Positions 35,307 to 44,713 of a stretch of DNA of 64,000 nucleotides are shown piece after piece. A program made the position numbers and the translations under genes. This DNA is from Flavobacterium sp. MC2016-06 (GTDB lineage Bacteria; Bacteroidota; Bacteroidia; Flavobacteriales; Flavobacteriaceae): contig NZ_WMID02000002.1 of the NCBI RefSeq assembly GCF_009711165.2, forward strand, positions 310,001 to 374,000, read 5' to 3'. The notes under the pieces were generated by a model, which saw only the letters and a list, made by a program, of their open reading frames with translations, ran no database searches and had not been told where the DNA came from. Numbering within the stretch: the stretch's first letter is position 1; each line of letters starts with the position of its first letter.

Positions 35307-35393
35307 AAATTCCAAATTCCAATTTTGTAAACTTAATGAGTTCTAGAATTGGAATTTGGAATTTCTTTTGAATATTAAAATAATTTGGAATTT
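35307..35393. repeat. Dispersed AATTCC repeat, copy 5
   Basis: AAATTCCAAATTCCAATT (35307-35324) is the reverse complement of AATTGGAATTTGGAATTT (35347-35364), an 18-bp perfect stem; a third arm ATTTGGAATTT ends at 35393. It directly abuts the AraC gene stop. Confidence 0.85.
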
Positions 35394-35396
35394 ACC

Positions 35397-36203
35397 TTAT
35401 AAGGATGAAGGAACTATCCCGAATTTCTTTTTGAAAGAAAAAGAGAAATGTGATAAATCTTCAAAGCCTACATTTAAATATACATCAGACGGTGCTTTTC
35501 CTTTTTCTTTAATAAGATAATAGGCTTCCTGTAGTCTTTTGTTCAATAACCAATGTCCGGGTGTTTCCTGAAATACTTTCTGGAAATCTCTTTTAAAAGT
35601 GGCTAAACTTCTTCCGGTGAGATAAGCAAAACGGTTTAAGTGAACATTAAAATGGAAGTTTTTGTTCATGAAAGCTTCCAAGTCGATTTTTCCAGGTTCG
35701 GTAAAATCAAATAAAACATTTTTTAATTCAGGATTTACTTTGAGTAAAAGGTGAATTGCTTCTTTGATTTTTAAATTAAATAAAACTTCGTTATTTTCCT
35801 GCTCAACTTCTAGATAAGATAGAAGAGAGGTTGTAAAAGATTGGTATAGCGGATGTGAATTTAATGGTATTACTATAGCGTCATCTTGAGATTTTTTATC
35901 AATTTTAAATTGATATTCTTCGTTGATTTCCTGTAAAATTTCCTGATCCAAAAACAAAGAGATCATTTTAAATTCTCCTCCCTCTGGAGGTATTTTTACA
36001 AATTTGGCTAAATGATTTCTTTTACTGATGCGAAAATCTCCAGCTTTAGAATGGTAGTTTTTTTTGCCATCAGAAGCAATCATTTCGCCTGCTATTTGGT
36101 AGCTGAAAACATGTTCGGGAATAAAATGTTCTCCTTCACGACTGCGTGCATAATAGCACGAGTAGAGTATTTTTGGCTTTGTGTTGGTTTTGAGTGTTGA
36201 CAT
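35397..36203 (-). CDS. AraC family transcriptional regulator
   Basis: The 268-residue protein has an AraC-type sensor domain (EHVFSYQIAGEMIASDGKKNYHSKAGDFRISKRNHLAKF) and a C-terminal pair of helix-turn-helix units (FNVHLNRFAYLTGRSLATFKRDFQKVFQETPGHWLLNKRLQEAYYLI, then VYLNVGFEDLSHFSFSFKKKFG). It lies 71 bp downstream of the aldehyde dehydrogenase gene on the same strand, so it probably controls that gene and perhaps itself; a single transcript is possible. Confidence 0.92.
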   Translation of the reverse strand: MSTLKTNTKPKILYSCYYARSREGEHFIPEHVFSYQIAGEMIASDGKKNYHSKAGDFRISKRNHLAKFVKIPPEGGEFKMISLFLDQEILQEINEEYQFKIDKKSQDDAIVIPLNSHPLYQSFTTSLLSYLEVEQENNEVLFNLKIKEAIHLLLKVNPELKNVLFDFTEPGKIDLEAFMNKNFHFNVHLNRFAYLTGRSLATFKRDFQKVFQETPGHWLLNKRLQEAYYLIKEKGKAPSDVYLNVGFEDLSHFSFSFKKKFGIVPSSL

Positions 36204-36274
36204 AATGTAAAATTACTAAAAGATCCAGAAAGTTTCACAAATAAGACTTTTTGGATCTTTAGTTTTTTTTATTT

Positions 36275-37690
36275 TTATTGAATTAAAACTCTTGTTTCAA
36301 GATAGCATTCAAGACCAGTTACTCCAAATTCTCTTCCAATTCCAGATTGTTTAAATCCTCCAAAAGGCGCCATCGGATCATGTCCTAGTTTGTTTACCTG
36401 TACGCGTCCTGCGCTTAGTTGTGAGGCTACTTTGAGTGCTCTTTCGTGATTTTCGGAGCTTACATAAGCTTGTAATCCGTAGGTGGTGTCGTTTGCAATT
36501 TCGATTGCTTCTTCTTCTGTTTTATAAGTTATAATAGATAAAACGGGCCCGAAAATTTCTTCTCTGGCAATTCGCATTTGGTTGTTTACGTTTACAAAAA
36601 CGGTTGGTTTGGTAAAATTTCCATTTTCTAAACCTTCGGGCTTTCCAAGTCCGCCAATTAAAACTTCAGCGCCTTCGTCAATTCCGATTTGAATATAATT
36701 TTGAACACGCTCGTATTGTTTTTTGTTTACCATTGGTCCAACCGCCGTCGTTTCGTTTTTCGGATCGCCGACAATTGTTTTTGAAACTACATTTTTGATT
36801 AAGGTTTTAACTTCTTCTAGTTTACTTTCAGGAACTAATAAACGTGTTCCTGCGATACAGGCTTGTCCACTATTCATGTATGCAGCGGCTACGGCCATTG
36901 GGATTGCTTTTGAAAAATTGGCATCGTCTAGAATAATGTTGGGTGATTTTCCGCCAAGTTCTAGTGTAATGCGTTTCATGGTATTAACTGCTTCTTTTGC
37001 AATCATTTTTCCAACTGCTGTTGATCCTGTAAAAGATATTTTTGTAATATCAGGATTACGGCTGATTTCGGCTCCGACAACTTCTCCTAAGCCGTTAACT
37101 ATATTTAATACACCTTTTGGTAATCCAGCTTCATGAAAACATTCCAAAATTAATTGTGTTTGTTGTGCGCTCATTTCACTTGGTTTAATTACTACGGTAC
37201 ATCCAGCAGTAATGGCGGTGGCTAATTTTCCGCAGATATATCCGTTACTTGAATTCCATGGAATAATAATGCCCACAACGCCAACAGGTGTCATTTGAAC
37301 TTCAGATTGTCCCATTGTTTTAGTGAAAGAATAGGTGTTTAATAGTTCAATTGCTGAAATGAAACTTTGACGCATGTATTCAAAACTGTTTGTAGCGAAC
37401 TGGAAGGTTCCTCCGTATTCTTCTATTGTGATATCAATAAATTCCTGTTTTCTTTTTTCTATAGAAGTCTGCATGTTTTTTAGGTATTGAATGCGCTCTT
37501 CTTTGGTGGTTTTAGAGAATGTTTTGAAGGCTTTTTTTGCGGCGGCAATCGCATCACGCGTATCTTCTGGATTTCCTAAAAGTACTTGTCCTAGTTTTTC
37601 GTTTGTTGTTGGACTTATAAGGTCAAAATATTCAGTTCCTTTTGGTGTTACGAATTCTCCGTTGATGTAAATTTTGTCAATTGTTTTCAT
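36275..37690 (-). CDS. NAD(P)-dependent aldehyde dehydrogenase family protein
   Basis: From the ATG at 37690-37688 the protein has 471 residues, the normal ALDH length. The catalytic Cys is in NSGQACIAGTR, the general base Glu in TLELGGKSPN, and the cofactor loops in IIPWNSSNGYICGKLATAI and FTGSTAVGKMIAKEA. A 43-codon extension to 37819 is open but has no support. The enzyme oxidises an aldehyde to the acid; the substrate is not evident. The AraC-type regulator downstream suggests induction by the substrate or a related compound (inference). Confidence 0.93.
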   Translation of the reverse strand: MKTIDKIYINGEFVTPKGTEYFDLISPTTNEKLGQVLLGNPEDTRDAIAAAKKAFKTFSKTTKEERIQYLKNMQTSIEKRKQEFIDITIEEYGGTFQFATNSFEYMRQSFISAIELLNTYSFTKTMGQSEVQMTPVGVVGIIIPWNSSNGYICGKLATAITAGCTVVIKPSEMSAQQTQLILECFHEAGLPKGVLNIVNGLGEVVGAEISRNPDITKISFTGSTAVGKMIAKEAVNTMKRITLELGGKSPNIILDDANFSKAIPMAVAAAYMNSGQACIAGTRLLVPESKLEEVKTLIKNVVSKTIVGDPKNETTAVGPMVNKKQYERVQNYIQIGIDEGAEVLIGGLGKPEGLENGNFTKPTVFVNVNNQMRIAREEIFGPVLSIITYKTEEEAIEIANDTTYGLQAYVSSENHERALKVASQLSAGRVQVNKLGHDPMAPFGGFKQSGIGREFGVTGLECYLETRVLIQ

Positions 37691-37980
37691 GTTGTTTTTA
37701 TTTATGATTTTATATTTGACAAAGTTCATCACAAATACTCTTCTTGACTTTGTTGAAAAGCTCAAATCAACTTTGTTAGAAAGCTCATGTTTAGGGTGCA
37801 AAAAAAAAGTCTCTGTCAAGAGATTTTCTTTTAGGTTTTTTAAATTATGTTTTAGAAATCATATCGTATGGTTTTGTGTTAAAATGATTTTTCTCATTTT
37901 AACACCTGTAATTCAATATTTTATGTTAATTTGATGTCGCAAAAAAAAATACTGCAGTGCCTTTTTTGTTTTAACTAGAT
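37691..37980. other. Spacer upstream of the aldehyde dehydrogenase and leader-peptide locus
   Basis: No convincing gene. Its right part (about 37900-37980) is similar to 38430-38515, the upstream region of the intact peptide gene: both contain TTGATGTCNC, an A-run, ACTGCAGT and TTTTGTTTTAACTA. A -7-like box TTAATTTG is at 37926-37933. Confidence 0.5.
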
Positions 37981-37991
37981 ATTAATTTAAA

Positions 37992-38120
37992 AAATTAAAT
38001 CCTGCTGAAATGAAACAAGTGCAAGGAGGTGGGTTGATTAATGACGCAATACATGGGGTGGTTGCTTTAACTTCTATTGTGGCTAAAGATTTATTGAAAG
38101 TTGTATCACCTATTGTTTAA
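37992..38120 (+). pseudogene. 5'-truncated double-glycine leader peptide gene (decayed copy)
   Basis: Read in frame, 37992-38120 gives KLNPAEMKQVQGGGLINDAIHGVVALTSIVAKDLLKVVSPIV then stop. It matches the leader of the intact gene at 38533 (KLNPAEMEQVHGGGL) but the start codon and first ~10 residues are missing: the flanking AATTTAAA and AAATTAAA sequences are joined directly. An internal ATG (38010) could still give a 36-residue peptide, without a full leader. The mature-part sequence differs from the intact copy, so the two encoded different peptides. Confidence 0.65.
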
Positions 38121-38186
38121 TCTTTGATAAGGTATTAGTAAGGTGAAAAAGAAAGGAGATGTTAAACTTCTCTAAGGTCTAATTGT

Positions 38187-38217
38187 AAAAAAAGCTTTTC
38201 GATTGAAAGGCTTTTTT
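38187..38217 (+). terminator. Terminator after the truncated peptide gene
   Basis: AAAAAAAGCTTTTC pairs with GAAAGGCTTTTTT around GATT, with a T-tract. Confidence 0.75.
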
Positions 38218-38220
38218 ATG

Positions 38221-38532
38221 ATATAGATTTTTATGTGAGCATTTTTTTTGTTATTTATATTTTTTTTAAAATAATTTGAAATTTAAATTTTTCTTTGGAG
38301 TGTGATAAAAAAATGTATTAGAAGTGTTTAAGATGCTTCAGTTGAATTTCTATTTGTTTGCGCTTCGATTGTATTTTTTTAAACCTAATAATATGGGTTT
38401 TTTTAAAAGAGATAATATTTTATTTTTTTTAACGCCTGTTTATTAGTGTTTTGTGTAAATTTGATGTCACAAAAAAAATACTGCAGTACGTTTTTGTTTT
38501 AACTAAAATATTAATTTAAATAATTTAAAATT
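38221..38532. other. AT-rich leader of the intact peptide gene
   Basis: No ORF of note. A -7 box TAAATTTG lies at 38456-38463 without a clear -33 TTTG. The palindrome TACTGCAGTA at 38479-38488 and the segment around it repeat the region upstream of the truncated copy. Confidence 0.45.
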
Positions 38533-38700
38533 ATGAACACTTTAGAAAAATTCAATTCGGAAAAATTAAACCCTGCTGAGATGGAGCAAGTGCACGGTGG
38601 AGGGTTGGATGATAATCTTATCAAAATACTAAAAGGTGTAAATGGGCAAGTACAGGGTGTTGTTGATCTTACTGAAAACATAGTGGGAAAAGTATTGTGA
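38533..38700 (+). CDS. Double-glycine leader peptide (bacteriocin/RiPP-like precursor)
   Basis: This 55-residue ORF is not a usual annotation but is well supported: the leader NTLEKFNSEKLNPAEMEQVHGG has the spaced hydrophobic and acidic residues and final Gly-Gly of secreted peptide precursors (cleavage by peptidase-containing ABC exporters), followed by a 31-residue amphipathic core GLDDNLIKILKGVNGQVQGVVDLTENIVGKVL. The core has no Cys, Ser/Thr clusters or Trp, so an unmodified bacteriocin or signalling peptide fits better than a lanthipeptide. A decayed sister copy lies 540 bp upstream. No exporter or modifying enzyme is in the window. Confidence 0.75.
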   Translation: MNTLEKFNSEKLNPAEMEQVHGGGLDDNLIKILKGVNGQVQGVVDLTENIVGKVL

Positions 38701-38750
38701 ATATGAAATTAAAGGAGTTGTTAGGTTTATTGTATCTAATTTATTAAAAC

Positions 38751-38778
38751 AAAAAACTTCTCAATCGAGAGGTTTTTT
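38751..38778 (+). terminator. Terminator after the leader peptide gene
   Basis: AACTTCTC pairs with GAGAGGTT around AATC, followed by TTTTTG. Confidence 0.8.
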
Positions 38779-38816
38779 GTTTGTAGATAAAACAACCTAT
38801 TATTATGTAATGTTAT

Positions 38817-39641
38817 TTAGACTTTAAAAGTGATAACCGGTCTCACGGCATGATTTACCAAACCCTCGCTTATACTTCCGTTAAAAAAGTGTGCAAAACC
38901 AGTTCTTCCGTGTGTGCACATTCCGATAATATCTGCGTTTACACTATTAGAAAAATTGATAATACCTTTTTCGATATTAGTGTCGTTATATATGTTTGTT
39001 GAATAATTGGTAAGGTTAAATTCAGAAATAAATTCATGCATTGTTTTTTGAATCACATGAGTTGGTTTAAAGCTGTTAGGCGTGCAAATGGTAACCAAAT
39101 GTATTTTAGATTCGAAGAATTTGGTGAAGTTTAAGAATTTTTCAAAGGGTTTTTTAGTTTCTGAAGAAAAATCAGAAGCAAAAACAATATTATCAGCATT
39201 AAAATTTGTAATGTCTTTTTTGATCACTAAAACTGGGATTTCAGAATTCCGAACAACTTTTTCGGTATTAGAGCCTATTAGTAATTCTTCAATGCCAGAA
39301 GAACCATGAGAGCCCATAATAATTAAGTCTATGTCATAATCTTTGCTTACTTGCGAGATTCCGTGCGTAGGCCTGTCCATTTTTACAATTTCAGTTACCG
39401 GGATTCCTTCTAAGTAGTTTCTGTTTGTTATTTCGTCAAGCGTTTCGTTTGCCTTTTTCATAAAAAGCATTGTTTCAGGAATACTTACGCCTCCCATAAT
39501 TGCATCATTCATTTGATGTGGCAATTCGAGCATGTGCAGAATAATAATTTCAGAATCATTTTTTCGAGCAATTTGTGCAGCAACTTTTAAAGCGTCTTCT
39601 GCATGCTCTGAGAAGTCGGTAGGAACTAAAATTCGTTTCAT
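38817..39641 (-). CDS. Universal stress protein, two UspA domains
   Basis: The 274-residue protein contains two tandem Usp domains. Domain 1 starts KRILVPTDFSEHAEDALKVAAQIA and has the ATP-binding pattern GSHGSSGIEELLIGSNTEKVVRNSEIPVLVI. Domain 2 starts NIVFASDFSSETKKPFEKFL and ends with CTHGRTGFAHFFNGSISEGLVNHAVRPVITF. These proteins bind ATP and respond to stress or starvation; the molecular role is often unknown. Monocistronic and divergent from rimP. Confidence 0.92.
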   Translation of the reverse strand: MKRILVPTDFSEHAEDALKVAAQIARKNDSEIIILHMLELPHQMNDAIMGGVSIPETMLFMKKANETLDEITNRNYLEGIPVTEIVKMDRPTHGISQVSKDYDIDLIIMGSHGSSGIEELLIGSNTEKVVRNSEIPVLVIKKDITNFNADNIVFASDFSSETKKPFEKFLNFTKFFESKIHLVTICTPNSFKPTHVIQKTMHEFISEFNLTNYSTNIYNDTNIEKGIINFSNSVNADIIGMCTHGRTGFAHFFNGSISEGLVNHAVRPVITFKV

Positions 39642-39726
39642 AATTTTTTGGGTTAAATAGTATGAATAATCTGTTACATTTAATGCTACTATAAAGATAA
39701 GAAATATTTTAGAGCAATCTATTTAT

Positions 39727-39755
39727 TTTGATTTATAAAAAAAACACTATATTTG
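39727..39755 (+). promoter_or_regulatory. Promoter of rimP-nusA-infB
   Basis: TTTG (39727-39730), 17 nt, TATATTTG (39748-39755). The -7 box is a full match; the spacer is a little short. Transcription would start near 39760. Confidence 0.65.
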
Positions 39756-39783
39756 CACTGTTATTTATTAAAATCTAAATAAT

Positions 39784-39809
39784 GAGGGGACTAATTGTCC
39801 CCTCTTTTT
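39784..39809 (+). promoter_or_regulatory. Terminator-like hairpin in the rimP leader (attenuator candidate)
   Basis: GAGGGGAC pairs perfectly with GTCCCCTC around TAATT (39784-39804), directly followed by TTTTTAT and then the rimP ATG at 39818. This is the shape of an intrinsic terminator, placed between promoter and first gene. Confidence 0.75.
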
Positions 39810-39817
39810 ATAAAATT

Positions 39818-40282
39818 ATGACATTTAAAGAAAAAGTAAACGGATTAATTACGGAGGCTCTTTTAGAAAAGCCATCAATCTTTTTGATTGATCTAGCTAT
39901 TTCTGATTCTTTCAAAATTAGTGTAGGTTTAGACGGAGATAATGGAGTGGCACTACAAGATTGTATCGATATTAGTCGTGCAATTGAGAACAATCTAGAT
40001 CGTGAAGAACAGGATTTTTCTCTTGAAGTAGCGTCGGTTGGAGTAGGTTCTCCCTTGAAATTAACAAGACAATACAAGAAAAATGTTGGTAGAACGTTGA
40101 TTGTGACTACAAAAACTGAAAAAATTGAAGCAGAATTAGTGGAAGCTAACGATGTTTTTATAATTTTGTCTTGGGAAGCAAGAGAACCGAAAAAAGTAGG
40201 AAAAGGAAAAGAAACAGTTCAAAAAGAGCAACAAATACCTTATATAGAAATTAAAGAGGCAATTGTTACAGTAACATTTTAA
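39818..40282 (+). CDS. rimP: Ribosome maturation factor RimP
   Basis: RimP assists 30S subunit maturation. The 154-residue protein from the ATG at 39818 carries [37 protein letters not shown] and [29 protein letters not shown], the N- and C-domain family blocks. A longer reading from 39782 would place the leader hairpin in the coding region and is rejected. It is followed by nusA after 13 bp, the conserved rimP-nusA-infB order. Confidence 0.95.
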   Translation: MTFKEKVNGLITEALLEKPSIFLIDLAISDSFKISVGLDGDNGVALQDCIDISRAIENNLDREEQDFSLEVASVGVGSPLKLTRQYKKNVGRTLIVTTKTEKIEAELVEANDVFIILSWEAREPKKVGKGKETVQKEQQIPYIEIKEAIVTVTF

Positions 40283-40295
40283 TTAAAGAATTCGC

Positions 40296-41549
40296 ATGGA
40301 AAATTTAGCATTAATCGATTCATTCTCAGAGTTTAAAGATAATAAACTTATTGATCGTGTAACGCTTATGGCAATTTTAGAGGACGTGTTTAGAAATGCA
40401 TTGAAGAAAAAATACGGTTCTGATGATAACTTCGATATTATTATAAATCCTGATAAAGGAGATATGGAAATATGGAGAAGAAGAGTTATTGTTGCTGACG
40501 AAGATCTTGATTTTGAAAATGAAGAAATTACTTTGACAGAAGCAAGAATGATTGAAGCGGATTTTGAAATTGGAGAAGAAGTTTCTGAAGAAGTTAAATT
40601 AATCGATTTAGGAAGAAGAGCTATTTTGGCTTTGCGTCAAAACTTAATATCTAAAATTCACGAACACGATAATACAAATCTTTACAAACAATTTAAAGAT
40701 ATTATTGGTGATATTTATACTGCAGAAGTACATCACGTACGTCCAAGAGTTGTAATCTTGGTTGATGATGAAGGAAATGAAATTGTACTTCCAAAAGAAA
40801 AACAAATTCCATCTGACTTTTTCCGTAAAGGAGATAATGTACGTGGAATTATTGAAAGCGTTGAATTAAAAGGAAATAAACCTCAGATCATTATGTCTAG
40901 AACTTCAGAGAAGTTTTTAGAGAAATTATTTGAACAAGAAATTCCAGAAGTTTTCGATGGTTTAATTACAGTTAAAAATGTAGTACGTATTCCAGGTGAA
41001 AAAGCAAAAGTAGCAGTAGATTCTTATGATGATAGAATTGACCCTGTTGGAGCTTGTGTTGGTATGAAAGGTTCTCGTATTCACGGAATTGTTCGTGAAT
41101 TAGGAAACGAAAATATCGACGTAATCAACTATACAAATAATATTCAATTGTTTATTACAAGAGCATTAAGCCCTGCAAAAGTTTCTTCTATCAAAATTGA
41201 TGAAGAAAACAAAAGAGCAGAAGTATTCTTGAAATTAGAAGAAGTTTCTAAAGCAATTGGTAGAGGGGGTCACAACATTAAATTAGCGGGTCAACTTACA
41301 GGTTATGAGCTTGATGTTATTCGTGAAGGAGATGTTGCTGGAGCTGTTGCAGATGAAGACGATGTTGAATTAACAGAGTTTTCAGATGAAATCGAAGAAT
41401 GGGTAATAGAAGAATTTGCTAAGATAGGTTTAGATACTGCAAAAAGTATCTTAAAACAAGAAGTAGAAGATTTAGTAAGAAGAACAGACTTAGAAGAGGA
41501 AACTATTCTAGATGTTATGAAAATACTAAAAGAAGAGTTTGATAGCTAG
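40296..41549 (+). CDS. nusA: Transcription termination/antitermination factor NusA
   Basis: NusA binds RNA polymerase and modulates pausing, termination and antitermination. The 417-residue protein has the N-terminal RNA polymerase-binding domain (LIDSFSEFKDNKLIDRVTLMAILEDVFRNALKKKYG), an S1 domain, and two KH domains (DPVGACVGMKGSRIHGIVRELGNENIDVINY and VFLKLEEVSKAIGRGGHNIKLAGQLTGYELDV). It lacks the two C-terminal acidic repeats of the longer E. coli form, as usual outside gamma-proteobacteria. Confidence 0.97.
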   Translation: MENLALIDSFSEFKDNKLIDRVTLMAILEDVFRNALKKKYGSDDNFDIIINPDKGDMEIWRRRVIVADEDLDFENEEITLTEARMIEADFEIGEEVSEEVKLIDLGRRAILALRQNLISKIHEHDNTNLYKQFKDIIGDIYTAEVHHVRPRVVILVDDEGNEIVLPKEKQIPSDFFRKGDNVRGIIESVELKGNKPQIIMSRTSEKFLEKLFEQEIPEVFDGLITVKNVVRIPGEKAKVAVDSYDDRIDPVGACVGMKGSRIHGIVRELGNENIDVINYTNNIQLFITRALSPAKVSSIKIDEENKRAEVFLKLEEVSKAIGRGGHNIKLAGQLTGYELDVIREGDVAGAVADEDDVELTEFSDEIEEWVIEEFAKIGLDTAKSILKQEVEDLVRRTDLEEETILDVMKILKEEFDS

Positions 41550-41600
41550 TAGTTATCTGCTCTAACAACACAACGAAAAAGGTAATAATAAAAAGGTTAT

Positions 41601-44510
41601 ATGTCTGAAGAGAGAGTAATAAGAATAAACAAGGTTTTAAGGGAATTAAATATTTCGTTAGAAAGAGCTGTTGATTATCTAAAAGATAAGGGAATTGCTA
41701 TTGATGCAAATCCGAATGCAAAAATTTCTGATAGCGAATTTAATATCCTACAAAGCCAATTTGCGGGCGATAAGGGGAATAAGGAAGCTTCTAAAGAGGT
41801 AGGTGAAGAGAAAAGAAAAGAAAAAGAAGCGTTACGTGTAGAGCGTGAAAAAGAAATTGAAGACAAACGCAGACAAGACGAAGAACGTCAAAAACAACAA
41901 GAGATTATAAAAGCGAGAGCTGTTGTTACTGGACCTGTTCAAGTAGGAAAAATTGATTTAAATCCAAAGAAACCTGCGGCTGTTGTGCCTACACCTGTAC
42001 CAGCTGAAGAGCCGGTAAAAGTTGAAGAGCCAAAAGCTGTTGTTACTCCTCCTGTTCAAGCAGAAAAACCTGTTCAAAAAGAAATTGTACAGCCAGCAGA
42101 GCCACCAGTGGTTGCTCCTGTAGTTTCTGAAGAAAAAAAGGTAGAAAAACCTATTATTACTGAGAAAAAAGAAGTAAAAGTTGAAAATCCTAAAGTAGCG
42201 CAAGAGCCAGTTGTTTCAACTGATCCTTCAACTGCAGAAGAGACAATCACTACTCAATATCAAAAGTTATCTGGAACTACTCTTACGGGACAAACAATTG
42301 ATTTATCTCAGTTTAACAAGCCTAAGAAAAAGAAAGAAGATCCTAAAATAACTCCTAATAAACCAGGAGCTCCAGGAGCTGGAAATAACAATAACGCTAA
42401 TAAAAATAAGCGTAAAAGAATTGCTCCTAAGCCAGGCGCTCCGGGTGCACCAAGACCTGCAACAGGTAATGCGCCGGGAACTCCAAATCCTAACAAAATT
42501 ACGCCAAATACAGGTGGTAACGGAGGAGGTTTTAATGCTAATAGAAGTGCAAGACCAGGTTTTGTAAAAGGAAACCGTCCTGCAATTGTAGCTAAAGTAG
42601 AGCCTACAGAAGAAGAAGTAAAAAACCAAATTAGAGAAACTCTTGAAAAACTTCAAGGTAAAGGAGGAAAATCTAAAGCGGCAAAATATAGAAGAGATAA
42701 AAGAGATACGCACCGTCAGAAATCTGATGAAGAGCAAAGAGCAATTGACGAAGGAAGTAAAACTATTAAGGTTACAGAATTTGTTACCGTAGGTGAAATT
42801 GCGATTATGATGGATGTGCCGATTACTAAAGTAATTGGAACTTGTATGTCTCTTGGTATCATGGTTACCATGAACCAACGTCTAGATGCTGAAACATTAA
42901 CGATTGTAGCTGATGAATTTGGTTACGAAGTTGAGTTTATCACAGTAGATATTGAAGAAGCTATTGAGGTAGTTGCTGATAGAGAAGAAGACCTGGTAGT
43001 TAGAGCGCCGATTGTTACTGTAATGGGTCACGTCGATCACGGTAAAACATCTTTACTAGATTATATTCGTAAAGAAAATGTTATCGCTGGTGAGTCTGGA
43101 GGTATTACACAGCACATTGGAGCTTATGGCGTAACTTTAGACAATGGTCAAAAAATTGCATTTTTAGATACTCCGGGTCACGAGGCGTTTACCGCGATGC
43201 GTGCACGTGGAGCTCAAGTTACCGATATTGCAATTATTGTGGTTGCGGCAGATGATGATATCATGCCACAAACAAAAGAGGCAATCTCTCACGCACAAGC
43301 TGCTGGAGTGCCAATTATATTTGCAATCAATAAAATTGATAAACCAAATGCTAATGTTGAGAAAATCAAAGAGCGTTTGGCTGGTATGAATTTACTTGTT
43401 GAAGACTGGGGAGGAAAAATTCAATCACATGATATTTCTGCAAAAGTTGGAACAGGTGTGAAAGAATTATTAGAAAAAGTTTTATTAGAAGCGGAAATCT
43501 TAGATTTAAAATCAAATCCAAATAAAGCGGCTCAAGGAACAGTTGTTGAAGCTTTCTTAGATAAAGGAAAAGGATATGTATCTACAATTTTAGTTCAACA
43601 TGGAACTTTGAAAATTGGAGATTATATGTTAGCAGGAAAACACCATGGTAAAATTAAAGCCATGCATGATGAAAGAGGGCATATTGTTTTAGAAGCAGGT
43701 CCTTCGACTCCAGTTTCAGTTTTAGGTCTTGATGGTGCTGCAACAGCAGGTGATAAGTTTAATGTTTTTGAAGACGAAAAAGAAGCAAAACAAATTGCGT
43801 CTAAACGTTCTCAATTAATGCGTGAACAATCAGTACGTACACAAAGACATATTACACTTGACGAAATTGGTCGTCGTATCGCTCTTGGTCAGTTTAAAGA
43901 ATTGAACGTAATCCTTAAAGGAGACGTTGATGGATCTGTTGAAGCATTATCAGATTCGTTCTCTAAACTATCTACAGAAGAAATTCAAATTAATATTATC
44001 CATAAAGGTGTTGGAGCAATTACAGAAACAGACGTTATGCTGGCTTCTGCATCAGATGCAATCATTATCGGATTTAATGTTCGTCCTGCAGGAAATGCTA
44101 GACAGTTGGCTGATAAAGAAGAAATCGATATCCGTTACTATTCTATTATCTATGCGGCTATTGACGACTTAAAAGATGCGATGGAAGGAATGTTAGCTCC
44201 AGAGATGAAAGAAGAAATTCTTGGAACTGCCGAAATCCGTGAGATTTTCAAAATTTCTAAAGTGGGTTCTATTGCTGGATGTATGGTTATGGATGGTAAG
44301 ATTTTACGAACTTCTAAAATTAGAGTTATTAGAGATGGAGTAGTGGTGCATACAGGAGAACTTGTTGCCTTGAAACGTTTCAAAGACGATGTTAGAGAAG
44401 TTAGTAAAGGATATGATTGTGGTATTCAAATTAAAGGATTCAATGATATCGAAGAAAGAGATGTTATTGAAGCATATCATGAAGTTGCAATCAAAAAGAA
44501 ATTGAAATAA
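41601..44510 (+). CDS. infB: Translation initiation factor IF-2
   Basis: IF-2 is the GTPase that delivers initiator tRNA and joins the subunits. The 969-residue protein has an IF2_N domain ([24 protein letters not shown]), then a long low-complexity linker rich in Pro, Lys, Val, Glu (about 65-340) with Gly/Pro/Asn repeats, a second IF2_N segment, and the G domain: GHVDHGKT near residue 476, LDTPGHEAF and NKID, followed by domains II-IV. The antisense ORFs over the linker are by-products of its repeats. Last gene of the operon. Confidence 0.98.
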   Translation: MSEERVIRINKVLRELNISLERAVDYLKDKGIAIDANPNAKISDSEFNILQSQFAGDKGNKEASKEVGEEKRKEKEALRVEREKEIEDKRRQDEERQKQQEIIKARAVVTGPVQVGKIDLNPKKPAAVVPTPVPAEEPVKVEEPKAVVTPPVQAEKPVQKEIVQPAEPPVVAPVVSEEKKVEKPIITEKKEVKVENPKVAQEPVVSTDPSTAEETITTQYQKLSGTTLTGQTIDLSQFNKPKKKKEDPKITPNKPGAPGAGNNNNANKNKRKRIAPKPGAPGAPRPATGNAPGTPNPNKITPNTGGNGGGFNANRSARPGFVKGNRPAIVAKVEPTEEEVKNQIRETLEKLQGKGGKSKAAKYRRDKRDTHRQKSDEEQRAIDEGSKTIKVTEFVTVGEIAIMMDVPITKVIGTCMSLGIMVTMNQRLDAETLTIVADEFGYEVEFITVDIEEAIEVVADREEDLVVRAPIVTVMGHVDHGKTSLLDYIRKENVIAGESGGITQHIGAYGVTLDNGQKIAFLDTPGHEAFTAMRARGAQVTDIAIIVVAADDDIMPQTKEAISHAQAAGVPIIFAINKIDKPNANVEKIKERLAGMNLLVEDWGGKIQSHDISAKVGTGVKELLEKVLLEAEILDLKSNPNKAAQGTVVEAFLDKGKGYVSTILVQHGTLKIGDYMLAGKHHGKIKAMHDERGHIVLEAGPSTPVSVLGLDGAATAGDKFNVFEDEKEAKQIASKRSQLMREQSVRTQRHITLDEIGRRIALGQFKELNVILKGDVDGSVEALSDSFSKLSTEEIQINIIHKGVGAITETDVMLASASDAIIIGFNVRPAGNARQLADKEEIDIRYYSIIYAAIDDLKDAMEGMLAPEMKEEILGTAEIREIFKISKVGSIAGCMVMDGKILRTSKIRVIRDGVVVHTGELVALKRFKDDVREVSKGYDCGIQIKGFNDIEERDVIEAYHEVAIKKKLK

Positions 44511-44526
44511 GATTCAATACTATATT

Positions 44527-44558
44527 AAAAAGTCCCAATGAAAATTGGGACTTTTTTT
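44527..44558 (+). terminator. Terminator of rimP-nusA-infB
   Basis: AAAAAGTCCCAAT pairs with ATTGGGACTTTTT, with a T-tract. Confidence 0.9.
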
Positions 44559-44672
44559 GTTTGCATTCTTTTTGTTTTGAAAAAAAAGGCCTTGTGGGGC
44601 AATTTAAGTGATTTTAGTACTTTATGCGTGTTTTGCCTGGTTTTGCCTTATTTGTAGCGTTTGGATATAAAA

Positions 44673-44693
44673 AAATCACTTTAAAAGTGGTTT
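44673..44693 (-). terminator. Terminator of the SPOR protein gene
   Basis: On the minus strand ACCACTTT pairs with AAAGTGAT (one G-T type pair), followed by seven T; it is 20 bp after the gene. Confidence 0.7.
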
Positions 44694-44713
44694 GTGTGTG
44701 TTGTTTGAATTTC

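Noticed and set aside
37691..37819. 43-codon extension of the aldehyde dehydrogenase
   Set aside because: Not conserved in ALDH proteins; ATG at 37690 gives the normal length.
37674..37934. 86-codon plus-strand open frame upstream of the aldehyde dehydrogenase
   Set aside because: Phe/Leu-rich, no domain, overlaps the ALDH start in antisense; it is AT-rich noise.
38479..38488. TACTGCAGTA palindrome as relative of the REP units at 10713 and 11018
   Set aside because: Only the central ACTGCAGT is shared; the flanks that define the REP unit (GTAGAG and so on) are absent, so it is part of the duplicated peptide leader instead.
39782..39817. Upstream start for RimP
   Set aside because: It would translate through the terminator-like leader hairpin; the ATG at 39818 matches the family start.
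42303..42878. Long open frames antisense to infB (also 41958-42203)
   Set aside because: They are antisense readings of the low-complexity linker of IF-2; composition (Ser/Phe/Arg-rich) is an artefact of that repeat.
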